From Mycobacterium sp. URHD0025 (GTDB lineage Bacteria > Actinomycetota > Actinomycetes > Mycobacteriales > Mycobacteriaceae), in NCBI RefSeq assembly GCF_000426065.1, contig NZ_AUEQ01000006.1:558001-622000 (forward strand): a DNA stretch of 64,000 nt. The letters are read 5' to 3'. The notes under the pieces are model-generated. The model was not told the origin of the DNA and searched no databases. It saw only the letters and a program-made list of their open reading frames with translations. The translations under genes and the position numbers were made by a program. Each line of letters opens with the position of its first letter. Positions within the stretch are counted from its first letter, which is position 1. Below, piece after piece: positions 28,212 through 37,700 of the stretch.

Positions 28212-30005
28212 TCAATCGGCCCGGCGCGGCACGAACTCCTGCACCTTGGCCTTGATGCCCTCCTTGATGAAACCCCAACTGTTCTCGTCACCTTCCAGTA
28301 CGGCGGTGGTGGTCAATTTGAACTGCTCCCACGTGGCGTGCGGCGGGATCGGTGGCATGTTCGGATCGGTGAAGACGTCCAAAACCGTTGGCCGGTCGGC
28401 TGACAACGCCGTACGCCACGCGTCGCCGAGCTCGTCGGGACTCTTCACGGTCATCGCATTCAAGCCGAGTCCCGCGGCGAACGCGGCATAGTCGACGTCT
28501 GGAAGCTCTTGGGACTCGGCGAATTTCGGTGCTCCGCCCATGGCCCGCATCTCCCAGGTCACCTGGTTGAGATCGTTGTTGTGGAGCACGGCGACGATCA
28601 GCCGGGGATCCGACCACTGGTGGTGATAGCGCTTGATGGTGATGAGCTCGGCCATCCCGTTCATCTGCATGGCGCCGTCACCGGCGAAAGCGATCGCCGG
28701 GCGGTCCGGATGGGCGAACTTCGCGCCGATCGCATAGGGCACCCCGGGACCCATGGTGGCCAGGTTGCCGGACAGTGAGCCGCGCATATCTCCGCGGAAC
28801 CGCAGTTGGCGGGCATACCAATTGGCCGCCGATCCGGAATCGGCGGTGACGATCGCGTTGTCGGGCAGCTGCTCGGACAACTCGGAGAACAATCGCAGCG
28901 GGTTGACCGGATCAGCGCTCACCCCTGCCTGTAGCGCCATGGTCTCCCACCAGCGTGCCACGTTCTTCTCGATCGTCTCGCGCCAGGACCGGTCCGCCTT
29001 GCGTTGCAGCTGCGGAATGAGCGCGCGCAGTGCGGTTTTCGCGTCCGAGACCAGGTTGACCTCGTACGGGTAGCGCATGCCGATCATCTTCGGGTCGATG
29101 TCGATCTGCACGCCGCGGGCCTGACCGAACTCCGGCATGAACTGGGAGTAGGGGAAACTGGAGCCGACGGTGAGGACGGTGTCGCAGTCACGCATCATCT
29201 CGTAGCTGGGCCGGGTACCCAGCAGCCCGATCGATCCGGTCACCCAGGGCAGCTCGTCGGACAGCGCATCCTTGCCCAGCAGAGCCTTCGCCGCGCCCGC
29301 GCCGAGAAGGTCTGCCACCTCGATGACCTCGTCGCGCGCGTCGCGGGCGCCGCTCCCGACCAGCATGGCCACCTTGTCACCGGAGTTGAGGACTTCGGCG
29401 GCGCGGGCGATGGCCGCGTCGTCGGGGGCGATACCGGGCCAATCGACGCCGAGGCTCGACGGAACCATCTTGAACTCATGGGTGGGTGCGGTGTACGGCA
29501 GTTCCTGGACGTCGGCGGGAATGATCAACGCCGTCGGTGCGCGCTCGGCCAGCGCGGTGCGGATGGCCCGGTCGAGCACGTTGGGCAGCTGCTCGGCCAC
29601 ATTCACGGTCTGCACATAGGCACTGGCGACACCCTTGTACAGGCTGGCCAGATCGACTTCCTGCTGATATGAGCCGCCCATCGCGCTGCGATTGGTCTGC
29701 CCCACGATGGCGACCACCGGAACGTGATCGAGTTTGGCGTCGTACAGCCCGTTGAGCAGGTGAATGGCGCCCGGGCCCGAGGTGGCCATGCAGACGCCGA
29801 CCTTGCCGCTGAACTTGGCGTAACCGACGGCCTCGAACGCGCACATCTCCTCATGGCGGGCCTGGATGAAGCGGGGTTGATCGTCGGCGCGGCCCCACGC
29901 GGCCAGGATGGCGTTGATCCCGTCACCGGGATACGCGAACACGTCCCGCACATCCCACTCGCGTAGGCGCTTCAACAGGTAGTCGGCGACACTCAACTCG
30001 GACAC
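28212..30005 (-). CDS. Thiamine-pyrophosphate enzyme, pyruvate oxidase/dehydrogenase (PoxB)-like
   Basis: 597 residues. N-terminal PYR domain with HEEMCAFEAVGYAK (catalytic Glu), central domain with VLTVGSSFPYSQF, C-terminal ThDP motif FAGDGAMQMNGMAEL...NNDLNQV. The whole chain resembles PoxB-type enzymes that decarboxylate pyruvate to acetate, although acetolactate-synthase-like activity cannot be excluded. GTG at 30005 with GAGGAGGGAA upstream. Convergent with fadE25 (16 bases between stops). An upstream GGGTACCC has no matching -35. Confidence 0.85.
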   Translation of the reverse strand: MSELSVADYLLKRLREWDVRDVFAYPGDGINAILAAWGRADDQPRFIQARHEEMCAFEAVGYAKFSGKVGVCMATSGPGAIHLLNGLYDAKLDHVPVVAIVGQTNRSAMGGSYQQEVDLASLYKGVASAYVQTVNVAEQLPNVLDRAIRTALAERAPTALIIPADVQELPYTAPTHEFKMVPSSLGVDWPGIAPDDAAIARAAEVLNSGDKVAMLVGSGARDARDEVIEVADLLGAGAAKALLGKDALSDELPWVTGSIGLLGTRPSYEMMRDCDTVLTVGSSFPYSQFMPEFGQARGVQIDIDPKMIGMRYPYEVNLVSDAKTALRALIPQLQRKADRSWRETIEKNVARWWETMALQAGVSADPVNPLRLFSELSEQLPDNAIVTADSGSAANWYARQLRFRGDMRGSLSGNLATMGPGVPYAIGAKFAHPDRPAIAFAGDGAMQMNGMAELITIKRYHHQWSDPRLIVAVLHNNDLNQVTWEMRAMGGAPKFAESQELPDVDYAAFAAGLGLNAMTVKSPDELGDAWRTALSADRPTVLDVFTDPNMPPIPPHATWEQFKLTTTAVLEGDENSWGFIKEGIKAKVQEFVPRRAD

Positions 30006-30095
30006 GGCCGTTCCCTCCTCGGCATTCGAACGGATTGTTGTGGTCCGGGTACCCGAATGCGCTGGCGGTATGCAGATGTCTGAGTAGGAGGAACG

Positions 30096-30812
30096 TCAGC
30101 CGCGGGTGACCTTCTCCGTCACGCGACGTCGCTCCTGGGCGTCCGGATCGGGATTGGCGACCTGCACGAGCGACGCCCCGACGGCGAACACCGCGACCAG
30201 GTTCTCGATCAGCTCGTCGGGGGTGTCCCAGGACGCCGTGGACAACACGCGGTCGCGATCGGTGAAACCCTGTGCCGCCGCGGCACTTCGGGCGGCCTCC
30301 AGTACCTCGGCGACCGTACGTCCGGCCAGGGCCGGCCCGGGAATACGTTCTGGCACGATCTGATCCCCGTGCACCCGAACCGCGGTGGCGTAGTCGGTGA
30401 CCCCGATGGGAAGATCCGCTGCGGCTTTGCCGAACGGGTCGAGCGACAGCACGGCGACCTCGCCGCCCGATACCGCATCGTCGGCCTCGTCGAGCCGGTC
30501 CCGGGTACACAGCGCCACGTCGGCCGGATGGTCCGAACCACCGTTCAACGACACCTCCGCGCCGATCCACCAGATCCCGAACAACACCGCGGCGGTCTGC
30601 CAGTGCGCGGGCAGCAGCACCGCCACCCGCGTACCCGGGCCGGCCCCCATCTCGTCGCGCAACAGGTTGGCGGTCTTGGCGGCCCAGTTCGCCATGGTCA
30701 CCGTCGACAACTCGATCCGCTCACCGGTGGCGTCGTCGTAATAGGTGATCCGTGGCCCGGCCGGATCCGCTGACAACAACGGATCCAGCACTGTGGCGCT
30801 GAGTGTGCTCAT
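30096..30812 (-). CDS. TIGR03089 family protein
   Basis: 238 residues. N-terminal RITYYDDATGERIELSTVTMANWAAKTANLL resembles the start of an acyl-adenylating (AMP-binding) domain, but the ATP-binding and catalytic motifs are absent, as is typical of TIGR03089 proteins in actinobacteria. Corresponds to Rv3268. It follows the LCP gene in the same orientation, with 25 bases between them, and may be cotranscribed with it. Function unknown. Confidence 0.82.
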   Translation of the reverse strand: MSTLSATVLDPLLSADPAGPRITYYDDATGERIELSTVTMANWAAKTANLLRDEMGAGPGTRVAVLLPAHWQTAAVLFGIWWIGAEVSLNGGSDHPADVALCTRDRLDEADDAVSGGEVAVLSLDPFGKAAADLPIGVTDYATAVRVHGDQIVPERIPGPALAGRTVAEVLEAARSAAAAQGFTDRDRVLSTASWDTPDELIENLVAVFAVGASLVQVANPDPDAQERRRVTEKVTRG

Positions 30813-30837
30813 AACCTCTGGTTTTACTCGAGGGCGA

Positions 30838-32313
30838 TCAGTTCACACACTTGGGATCGTCGGCACCGGCGGTGAGTATCGGTGACGGCGGCGGTGGCGG
30901 ACTCGATTCCCCGGTATCGCCGGAGGTGTCGCCGACGGCGGCGGGATCCACCGCAGACGGATCGGTTCCGTCCGACCCCGGACCGGTGTAGTCCGCGGCC
31001 AGCACCACCCGCACCGCGCCGGGCGGCAGCGACGAATCCTCGTTCACCGGCAATCCGCCGAGATCCTTCGACACGGCCTGCGCGCCGAGATCGTCGGACT
31101 TGGCGGCCAGCACCTGGCTGGACGCCGGCGGGGCGCCTTCGTGATTGCCGGTGGCGCCGGGCACGAATCCCTTGTTGCTCAACACCTGTGACACGGCGGC
31201 AGCCAGGCCGTTGATGTCGGTGCCGTTGACCACCTCGACGGTCGTGTTGTCCGGCGAATAGCTGAGCTGTTCGGTCTTGCCCTGGTCCTGATCCTGCAGC
31301 AGGCCCGCCACCCATTGGTGGACGTCGTCGGGATCCACCCGGACCACGCTCTGCATGCCGTCGTCACTCCAGCCGTCCTCCCGCAGGATCGGGATGGTCG
31401 CGAAGGCCACACTGCCGGCGGCCAGCTTCTGCAGCTGGTCGACGAAATCCATGATGTCCCAGCCGTCGGAGATCACCACCGAGCGCTGCACGGCGTTCTG
31501 GAGCCGCCCCAGGGTTCCCGGGCTGGACAGGGTCTTGCTCGAGATCACCTCATGGGCCAGCGACGCCATCACGGACTGCTGCCTGGTCACCCGGTCGAGA
31601 TCGCCCCGGGGCAGGTCATGACGTTGGCGCACAAAGCTGAGTGCCTGTGGACCGTTGAGCTTCTGCCAGCCCGCCGGAAAATCGGCACCCGAAAGGGGTT
31701 CGTAGACGGCATCTTTGAGACACACGTTGACGCCGCCCAGCGCGTCGGTGATCAACGCGAAACCGAGCAATCCGATTTCGGCGTAGTGGTCGACCGTGAC
31801 GCCGGTCAGTCCGGCGACAGTCTGGATCAATTCCTCGCGGGCGGCCTCGGTGGCCTTGGGCTCGGCGACGGCCGGATCCTCACCCTCGACCTCGACGAGT
31901 TGCTTCATCCGGTCGAGCTTGACGTCCCCGAACACGCCGTTGATCTTCATCTTTCCCCAGCCGGGCGCTTCGACGTACGAGTCGCGGGGGATCGAGATGG
32001 CCGTGGCCGACTTCCCGTTGTTGGGGATACGCACCAGGATGATGGTGTCGGTATTGGTCGAGACGTCGTCACCCGCACGCAGCGTCTCCAGCTCCTCGGG
32101 CGACAGCGGGTTGCCGTGGGCGTCGGTGCGACTGTCCATGCCGACCAGCAGGATGTCGATGGCCCCGTCCTCGCCGCCGCCGCCGAGCGCAGCCGAGCTG
32201 ATGTGGTTGATGCCGGATTCGAACGAGCGGATCTGGGTCCAGGCCACCCCTGTTCCGAGCACCACGGCCGACGCCGTGGCGACAGCGAGGGAGCGAAGGA
32301 GGGGTATGGGCAC
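30838..32313 (-). CDS. LCP (LytR-CpsA-Psr) family cell-wall ligase, CpsA-like
   Basis: 491 residues. One N-terminal membrane anchor (SLAVATASAVVLGTGVAW), then the LCP domain with ILLVGMDSRTD, ISIPRDSYVEAPG and FVRQRHDLPRGDLDRVTRQQ carrying the conserved Arg and Asp residues, and a C-terminal LytR_C domain (TTVEVVNGTDINGLAAAV). LCP enzymes join arabinogalactan to peptidoglycan. Corresponds to Rv3267. GTG at 32313 is six bases after TAGCCT (complement of 32320-32325), so probably leaderless. Divergent from rmlD-wbbL-manC, which make precursors and the linkage rhamnose. Confidence 0.92.
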   Translation of the reverse strand: MPIPLLRSLAVATASAVVLGTGVAWTQIRSFESGINHISSAALGGGGEDGAIDILLVGMDSRTDAHGNPLSPEELETLRAGDDVSTNTDTIILVRIPNNGKSATAISIPRDSYVEAPGWGKMKINGVFGDVKLDRMKQLVEVEGEDPAVAEPKATEAAREELIQTVAGLTGVTVDHYAEIGLLGFALITDALGGVNVCLKDAVYEPLSGADFPAGWQKLNGPQALSFVRQRHDLPRGDLDRVTRQQSVMASLAHEVISSKTLSSPGTLGRLQNAVQRSVVISDGWDIMDFVDQLQKLAAGSVAFATIPILREDGWSDDGMQSVVRVDPDDVHQWVAGLLQDQDQGKTEQLSYSPDNTTVEVVNGTDINGLAAAVSQVLSNKGFVPGATGNHEGAPPASSQVLAAKSDDLGAQAVSKDLGGLPVNEDSSLPPGAVRVVLAADYTGPGSDGTDPSAVDPAAVGDTSGDTGESSPPPPPSPILTAGADDPKCVN

Positions 32314-32379
32314 GTGCTCAGGCTACTTGCGGCCCGGACGTGAGCCGGGTAACGCGGACCGGCGTGCCAGACTCGGCGC

Positions 32380-33264
32380 ATGGCGCAACGGATTGTGATC
32401 ACTGGGGCCGGCGGCATGGTCGGCCGAGTATTGGCTGATCAGGGCCGTGGTGAGGGCCGTGTGGTGCTTCCCCTGACCTCTGCCGAATGTGATATCACCA
32501 ACGCCGGCGCGGTCCGGCAATTCGTGGAGTCCGGGGATGTGGTGGTCAACTGTGCCGCATACACGCAGGTCGACGCCGCCGAAACCGACCAGGAGAGGGC
32601 GTATGCCGTCAACGCGGCCGGTCCTGGCAACCTCGCTGCGGTGTGTGCCGAGGCCGGCGCCGGCCTGGTGCACATCTCCACCGACTACGTCTTCGGCGCG
32701 GCCGCGGAGCGTCGTACCCCGTACGAGGTCGACGACGAGACCGGACCGGTCAATGTCTACGGCGAGTCCAAATTGGCGGGCGAACAGGCCGTGCTGGCCG
32801 CCAAGCCCGACGCGTACATCGTGCGCACCGCATGGGTGTACCAGGGCGGCGACGGAGCCGACTTCGTGGCGACCATGCGCCGGCTGGCCGCCGGAGACGG
32901 CCCCGTCGATGTGGTGGCCGATCAGATCGGATCGCCGACCTATACCGGTGACCTGGTGGCGGCCCTGCTGCAGATCGCCGACGGTGGCGTGCGGCCCGGC
33001 GTGCTCCATGTAGTCAACGACGGACCGGCCAGCCGCTTCGACCTGGCGCGCGAGACCTTCGCCGCCGTCGGCGCCGATCCAGAGCGCGTCCGCCCCGTCG
33101 GCAGCGACCGCCATCCGCGACCCGCGCCGCGCCCGGCCTACACCGTGCTTTCGGCGCGGCGGTCCGCCGAGGCTGGTCTCACCCCGCTGCGGGACTGGCG
33201 GGAGGCCCTCGTCGCCGCGGTTGGAAAAGGCACGTCGTCCGGCCCGTTACCCTCTACGCCGTGA
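32380..33264 (+). CDS. rmlD: dTDP-4-dehydrorhamnose reductase RmlD
   Basis: 294 residues, SDR-type. GAGGMVGRVLADQG (NADP site), YAVNAAGPGNLA, ISTDYVFGA and YGESKLAGE with catalytic Tyr and Lys. Last step of dTDP-L-rhamnose synthesis; the rhamnose is used by WbbL, whose start overlaps the rmlD stop (GTGA). First gene of rmlD-wbbL-manC. Confidence 0.95.
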   Translation: MAQRIVITGAGGMVGRVLADQGRGEGRVVLPLTSAECDITNAGAVRQFVESGDVVVNCAAYTQVDAAETDQERAYAVNAAGPGNLAAVCAEAGAGLVHISTDYVFGAAAERRTPYEVDDETGPVNVYGESKLAGEQAVLAAKPDAYIVRTAWVYQGGDGADFVATMRRLAAGDGPVDVVADQIGSPTYTGDLVAALLQIADGGVRPGVLHVVNDGPASRFDLARETFAAVGADPERVRPVGSDRHPRPAPRPAYTVLSARRSAEAGLTPLRDWREALVAAVGKGTSSGPLPSTP

Positions 33265-34151
33265 CTGAGGATGCGGCCCGCCCGCTCGTTGTGGTGACGG
33301 TGACGTACTCGCCGGGTCCGCACCTTGACCGTTTCCTGGCCTCACTCTCGTTGGCCACCGATCGGCCGGTGAAGGTCATCATGGCGGACAACGGCTCGAC
33401 CGACGGCGCGCCCGAACAGGCCGAAAAACGCTATCCGAACGTCCAGCTGCTGCGTACCGGCGGCAATCTGGGTTACGGCACCGCGGTCAACCGCGGCGCG
33501 GCCCGGATATCCGACGGTGACTGCGCGGAATTTTTCATCATCGCCAACCCCGACGTGCAGTGGGGACCCCATTCGATCGACATGCTGCTCGACGCCGCGC
33601 AGCGGTGGCCTCAAGCCGGGGCATTCGGACCGCTGGTCCACGATCCGGACGGATCGGTGTATCCGTCGGCGCGCCACCAGCCGAGTCTCATCCGCGGCGG
33701 GATGCACGCCGTCGTCGGCCCGTTCTGGAAGTCGAATCCGTGGACCGCGGCCTACCGCCAGGACCGCCAGGAGCCCAGCGAGCGCGAGGTCGGCTGGCTG
33801 TCCGGGGCATGCCTGCTGATGCGCCGGGCCGCCTTCGACGCCGTCGGCGGGTTCGACGAGCGCTACTTCATGTATATGGAAGACGTCGACCTCGGTGACC
33901 GGATCGTCCGGGCCGGCTGGCAGAACGTCTACGTGCCCTCGGCGGAGGTGCTGCACCACAAGGGCCACTCCACCGGCCGTGACCCGGCACGCAACTTGGC
34001 CGCCCATCACCGCAGTACCTACACTTTTCTGGCTGATCGATACCCGGCGCCCTGGCAGGCGCCGTTACGGTGGACGATTCGGGGCGCGCTGGCAGCACGT
34101 GCGGGCCTGGTGGTCGGTAGTTCTCGACGTAAACAGGCGAAAGGGCACTGA
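33261..34151 (+). CDS. wbbL: Rhamnosyltransferase WbbL (arabinogalactan linkage unit)
   Basis: 296 residues, GT2 family. VVVTVTYSPGPHLDRFLASL, ADNGSTDGAPEQAE and FIIANPDVQW give the donor site; ACLLMRRAAFDAVGGFDERYFMYMEDVDLGDR the acceptor region. It adds L-rhamnose to GlcNAc-PP-decaprenol, the linker between peptidoglycan and arabinogalactan, and is essential in mycobacteria. GTG at 33261; TACCCT lies seven bases upstream, so a separate leaderless transcript is possible. Confidence 0.93.
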   Translation: MTEDAARPLVVVTVTYSPGPHLDRFLASLSLATDRPVKVIMADNGSTDGAPEQAEKRYPNVQLLRTGGNLGYGTAVNRGAARISDGDCAEFFIIANPDVQWGPHSIDMLLDAAQRWPQAGAFGPLVHDPDGSVYPSARHQPSLIRGGMHAVVGPFWKSNPWTAAYRQDRQEPSEREVGWLSGACLLMRRAAFDAVGGFDERYFMYMEDVDLGDRIVRAGWQNVYVPSAEVLHHKGHSTGRDPARNLAAHHRSTYTFLADRYPAPWQAPLRWTIRGALAARAGLVVGSSRRKQAKGH

Positions 34152-34152
34152 C

Positions 34153-35232
34153 GTGATCAATCCCGCGGAGGTGGACGCTGTCGTCCTCGTCGGTGGACGA
34201 GGCACCCGGCTCAGGCCGCTGACCCTCTCGGCGCCCAAGCCGATGCTGCCGACGGCCGGCGTGCCGTTCCTCACCCACCTGCTGGCGCGGATCGCCGAGG
34301 CCGGTATCAAGCATGTGGTGATGGGGACCTCGTACAAGGCCGAGGTGTTCTCCGAAGCGTTCGGCAACGGCTCCGACCTCGGGCTCGAGATCGAATACGT
34401 CACCGAGACCGAGGCACTCGGCACCGGTGGCGCCATCGCCAACGTGGCAGACAAGCTGCGCTACGACACGGTCATGGTGTTCAACGGTGACGTGTTGTCG
34501 GCCGCCGACCTCGGCGCGGTGCTGGAGTCGCATGACACCCATCAGGCCGACGTCACACTGCATCTGGTTCGGGTGAGCGATCCGCGCGCGTTCGGCTGCG
34601 TGCCCACCGATGCCGACGGGTTCGTGACCGCGTTCCTGGAGAAGACGCAGGATCCACCGACCGATCAGATCAATGCCGGCTGCTATGTGTTCAACCGCAA
34701 GGTGATCGACGAGATCCCGCGCGGCCGGGCCCTGTCGGTCGAGCGCGAGGTCTTCCCCGAGGTGCTCTCCCGCGGACTCAAGATGTGCGGATATGTCGAC
34801 GCCTCGTACTGGCGGGACATGGGCACGCCGGACGATTTCGTGCGTGGATCCGCCGACCTGGTCCGGGGTATCGCACCGTCACCGGCACTCAACGGCCAGC
34901 GCGGCGAATCGCTGGTGCACGAGGGAGCGGCCGTCGCTCCCGGCGCCTTGCTGATCGGCGGCACCGTGGTGGGCCGCGGAGCCGAGATCGGTGCGGGCGC
35001 ACGGCTCGACGGCGCGGTGATCTTCGACGGCGTTCGCGTGGAAGCCGGTGCGGTCATTGAACGTTCGATCATCGGCTTCGGTGCCAGGATCGGTCCGCGG
35101 GCGCTGATCCGCGACGGCGTGATCGGCGATGGGGCCGATATCGGTGCGCGCTGCGAACTGTTGCGCGGTGCCAGGGTGTGGCCGGGGGTCAACATCCCCG
35201 ACGGCGGTATCCGGTACTCGACCGACGTGTGA
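34153..35232 (+). CDS. manC: Mannose-1-phosphate guanylyltransferase (GDP-mannose pyrophosphorylase)
   Basis: 359 residues. AVVLVGGRGTRLRPLTLSAPKPMLPTAG is the nucleotidyltransferase signature, VFNGDVLSAADL the metal site, and the C terminus contains hexapeptide repeats (GGTVVGRGAEIGAGARLDGAVI and following). It makes GDP-mannose for lipomannan, PIMs and glycoproteins. Corresponds to Rv3264c (named manB or manC in different sources). GTG at 34153 is one base after the wbbL stop; the frame to 33895 overlaps wbbL and is spurious. Confidence 0.93.
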   Translation: MINPAEVDAVVLVGGRGTRLRPLTLSAPKPMLPTAGVPFLTHLLARIAEAGIKHVVMGTSYKAEVFSEAFGNGSDLGLEIEYVTETEALGTGGAIANVADKLRYDTVMVFNGDVLSAADLGAVLESHDTHQADVTLHLVRVSDPRAFGCVPTDADGFVTAFLEKTQDPPTDQINAGCYVFNRKVIDEIPRGRALSVEREVFPEVLSRGLKMCGYVDASYWRDMGTPDDFVRGSADLVRGIAPSPALNGQRGESLVHEGAAVAPGALLIGGTVVGRGAEIGAGARLDGAVIFDGVRVEAGAVIERSIIGFGARIGPRALIRDGVIGDGADIGARCELLRGARVWPGVNIPDGGIRYSTDV

Positions 35233-35341
35233 GCCGCGCCGGAATCACGCTTCTGGCGAGTCGGTGAGTGCTAACGGTGCAGGTCCGACTCGGAGGGCGA
35301 GTATTCGGCGCCTGAGCTGAATGTCCCTAGCGGATGCAGCC

Positions 35342-35359
35342 TGAGTAGTGCACTACTCA
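35342..35359. promoter_or_regulatory. Perfect 18-bp palindrome TGAGTAGTGCACTACTCA
   Basis: In the 214-bp gap between manC and the DUF732 gene, 87 bases before the latter's start. Perfect dyads of this length are rare by chance and suggest a dimeric regulator site. No regulator gene is adjacent. Confidence 0.5.
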
Positions 35360-35446
35360 ATCTGACGTCGGGTCGCCGTCTGACGAAAAAGCGGGTTTGC
35401 CGGACCTCTGTAGCGCCTACGATTCGATGGACGAGGGGGAGGGGTC

Positions 35447-35803
35447 ATGCTCATGGGGTGGCATATGGTGCGAGGCGCGGTCCGGCGTAAAGCGGCGGCG
35501 CCGATCGGGGCGGTATTGGTGGTCGGAGCGGTTTTGGGTGCCACCGCACCGCAGGCGGCGGCTTGGCCGATTCCGTTGACCGCGCAGGACACCAACTATC
35601 TCAAAGCCACGCGCGGCGTATTTCCCGGCGATGACGACCAGTTGCTGCTGGTGGGCCGTGAGATGTGCCGGCTGCTCTACACCGGCACACCCGCACAGGC
35701 GGTGATCGACCAGATGGCAGGCCAGTACGCGGCCACACCGGATCAGGCCTCGGTTGCGTTGCGCGCGGCCCGTCGGGCTTACTGCACTCAGGCCCCCGGT
35801 TAG
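35447..35803 (+). CDS. Secreted DUF732 protein
   Basis: 118 residues. Signal peptide of about 38 residues (VRRKAAAPIGAVLVVGAVLGATAPQAAA|W), then a DUF732 domain with paired Cys in REMCRLLYTG and [10 protein letters not shown]. These are small exported mycobacterial proteins of unknown role. ATG at 35447 has a strong GGGGAGGGG upstream; in-frame ATGs at 35453 and 35465 are alternatives. The end overlaps the convergent Nudix gene by four bases. Confidence 0.85.
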   Translation: MLMGWHMVRGAVRRKAAAPIGAVLVVGAVLGATAPQAAAWPIPLTAQDTNYLKATRGVFPGDDDQLLLVGREMCRLLYTGTPAQAVIDQMAGQYAATPDQASVALRAARRAYCTQAPG

Positions 35804-36348
35804 ACGCTTCGCGGTACGGTGGCGGCCAATTGGGTCAGCCCGAAGTCGGTGCCCTCCGGCAGTGTATCGAGTGGCCACCAGCGCAGATCCAAAGATTCGT
35901 CGCTGCAGGCGATTTCGGCGCTCGCCGGGGCCCGCACCACGAACTGCATATCGAGGTGACGCGTCGGCACACCCAGTGAGCATGTCACCGGATGCACGTG
36001 CAGCGCGGCCAGATCGGGATCGATGGTCAGTCCGGCGATGCCGGACTCCTCGGTGGCCTCGCGCAGTGCGGCGGCGCGGATGTCGGAATCCGTTTCCTCA
36101 CAATGCCCGCCCAGTTGCAGCCAGCGTCCGAAGCGGGGATGCAGCGTGAGCAACGTCCGGGTTCCGGTGTGGTCGACGACGAGGGCCGAGGCGGTGATGT
36201 GGCCGGGCACGCATGCCCGCAGGCAGGCATCGGGACGGGCGGCCAGGAACGACAACACCGCATGCCGCAACGTGTCCTGACCCGGATCGCTTGTCTGCCA
36301 ATGCGTCAGCACCTCGACGGCCGAGGCATGAAGACTCTCGGCGCTCAC
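35800..36348 (-). CDS. Nudix hydrolase
   Basis: 182 residues. Nudix box [25 protein letters not shown], with the REATEESGI half intact; the first half is slightly irregular (one extra residue and no Glu at the usual place). C-terminal [14 protein letters not shown] is common in MutT-like enzymes. GTG at 36348 overlaps the fbiB stop by four bases, so it is coupled to F420 synthesis genes; it may clean up a nucleotide or F420-related diphosphate. Longer frames to 36744 overlap fbiB. Confidence 0.85.
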   Translation of the reverse strand: MSAESLHASAVEVLTHWQTSDPGQDTLRHAVLSFLAARPDACLRACVPGHITASALVVDHTGTRTLLTLHPRFGRWLQLGGHCEETDSDIRAAALREATEESGIAGLTIDPDLAALHVHPVTCSLGVPTRHLDMQFVVRAPASAEIACSDESLDLRWWPLDTLPEGTDFGLTQLAATVPRSV

Positions 36349-37700
36349 TTCACGACCAGCAGGCCGTCGGTGGTGACGGGTTCGCGAGGAGGCTGCGGAT
36401 CGGCGGGGTGGCCGATCGCGATGGCGCCCAATGGCTCCCAGTCGGCCGGCAGACCGAGCTCGGTGCGCACCAGATCGCCGGCGAAGATCGTCGAGCCGAT
36501 CCAGCAACTGCCGACCTCGCGCACCGCCAGCGCCACCAGCAGGGCTTGGACCGCCGCGCCCACGGCGACGGTGAACATGGTGTGCTCGGCCTGGGTCCGA
36601 GCCGGGTCGGGATAGCTGTGGGCGCCGTCGGGAACCATGAAGGGAATCACCAGTTCCGGAGCATCGTAAAGGATCTGGCCACGGTTCAGGCGCCGTTCGA
36701 CGGACTCCGGATCGCGCCCGTCCCCGGTGAGATCGGCACGCCACTTGTCCTTCATCTGGTCCAACAGCCGCGTGCGGGTGGCACTGTCCTGCACCCAGAC
36801 GAAGCGCACCGGGCGGGTGTGATGTGGTGCGGGCGCCGTGAGCGCCTCGCCGACGGCGGCTTCGATGAGTGCGTGATCGACCGGTTCATCGGAGAACCTG
36901 CGCACCGAGCGACGCAGCAGCTGGGCTTGGCTGCGCCCCATCTGGATTGCCTCGGCCGTGCCGAGCCAGAACAGATCGTCCTCGCCGGCGCGCAACAGCG
37001 TTCGCGCGTTCGATCCGTCGTCGGCCGGTTCGAGACCGCGTACCACCGCGACCGGAATCGCGGTGAGCTTGCCCTTCACCAAATCGGCTGCGGCAGCGAT
37101 CTCATCGGCCACAGCCACCTCGGTGACCAGCAGTTCGTTACCGTGCCGGTCGCGCGCACCCGCGTAACCGTGCAGCACGGTGAGCCCGGCGGCGCCGATG
37201 GCGAAATCGGCCTGGCCGTTGCGCCAGGCGCGACCCATGGTGTCGGTGATCACGACGGCCACGGTGACGCCGAGTCGCTCACGCAGGCCGTCGCGCAGCG
37301 CCTGCGCGCTGCCGTCGGGATCCACGGGCAGCAGGGCCAATTCGTTCGAGTCGACGTTGGAGCCGTCGACTCCGGCGGCGGCCTGGACCAGTCCGATGGC
37401 GTTCTCGGTGATCAGAGTCCGGCCCTTGCGTGCCAGCACGCGGACCGCCTCGGCGTCGATGAGCTTACGCCGCAGGGTGTCCCGCTCCTCCGGATCCGAA
37501 GGCGCGGTGACGATGCGGCCCTCGCACTTGGACACGATCTTGCTGGTGATCACCAGCACGTCCCCGTCCCGCAGCCACGGCGCCGCGTCGGCGAGGGCTG
37601 CGGCCAGATCATCACCCGGACGGAACTCGGGAAGTCCGGGCACCGGCAGAATCTCTACTTTGCCGGCAGATCCGTGCTCGGTGTTCGCTTCCGCGGTCAC
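36345..37700 (-). CDS. fbiB: Bifunctional F420 synthesis protein FbiB (gamma-glutamyl ligase / FMN reductase domain)
   Basis: 451 residues. N-terminal CofE-like domain ([37 protein letters not shown]) adds glutamates to F420-0; the C-terminal nitroreductase-type domain ([21 protein letters not shown]...[21 protein letters not shown]) binds FMN and reduces dehydro-F420-0. GTG at 37700 overlaps the fbiA stop (GTGA). Upstream in-frame sequence to 38180 overlaps fbiA and is not coding. Confidence 0.95.
   Translation of the reverse strand: MTAEANTEHGSAGKVEILPVPGLPEFRPGDDLAAALADAAPWLRDGDVLVITSKIVSKCEGRIVTAPSDPEERDTLRRKLIDAEAVRVLARKGRTLITENAIGLVQAAAGVDGSNVDSNELALLPVDPDGSAQALRDGLRERLGVTVAVVITDTMGRAWRNGQADFAIGAAGLTVLHGYAGARDRHGNELLVTEVAVADEIAAAADLVKGKLTAIPVAVVRGLEPADDGSNARTLLRAGEDDLFWLGTAEAIQMGRSQAQLLRRSVRRFSDEPVDHALIEAAVGEALTAPAPHHTRPVRFVWVQDSATRTRLLDQMKDKWRADLTGDGRDPESVERRLNRGQILYDAPELVIPFMVPDGAHSYPDPARTQAEHTMFTVAVGAAVQALLVALAVREVGSCWIGSTIFAGDLVRTELGLPADWEPLGAIAIGHPADPQPPREPVTTDGLLVVK

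Noticed and set aside
30006..30095. SigF promoter before the PoxB-like gene
   Set aside because: GGGTAC is present but no GTTT lies 15-17 bases upstream; GGGTACCC is just a short palindrome.
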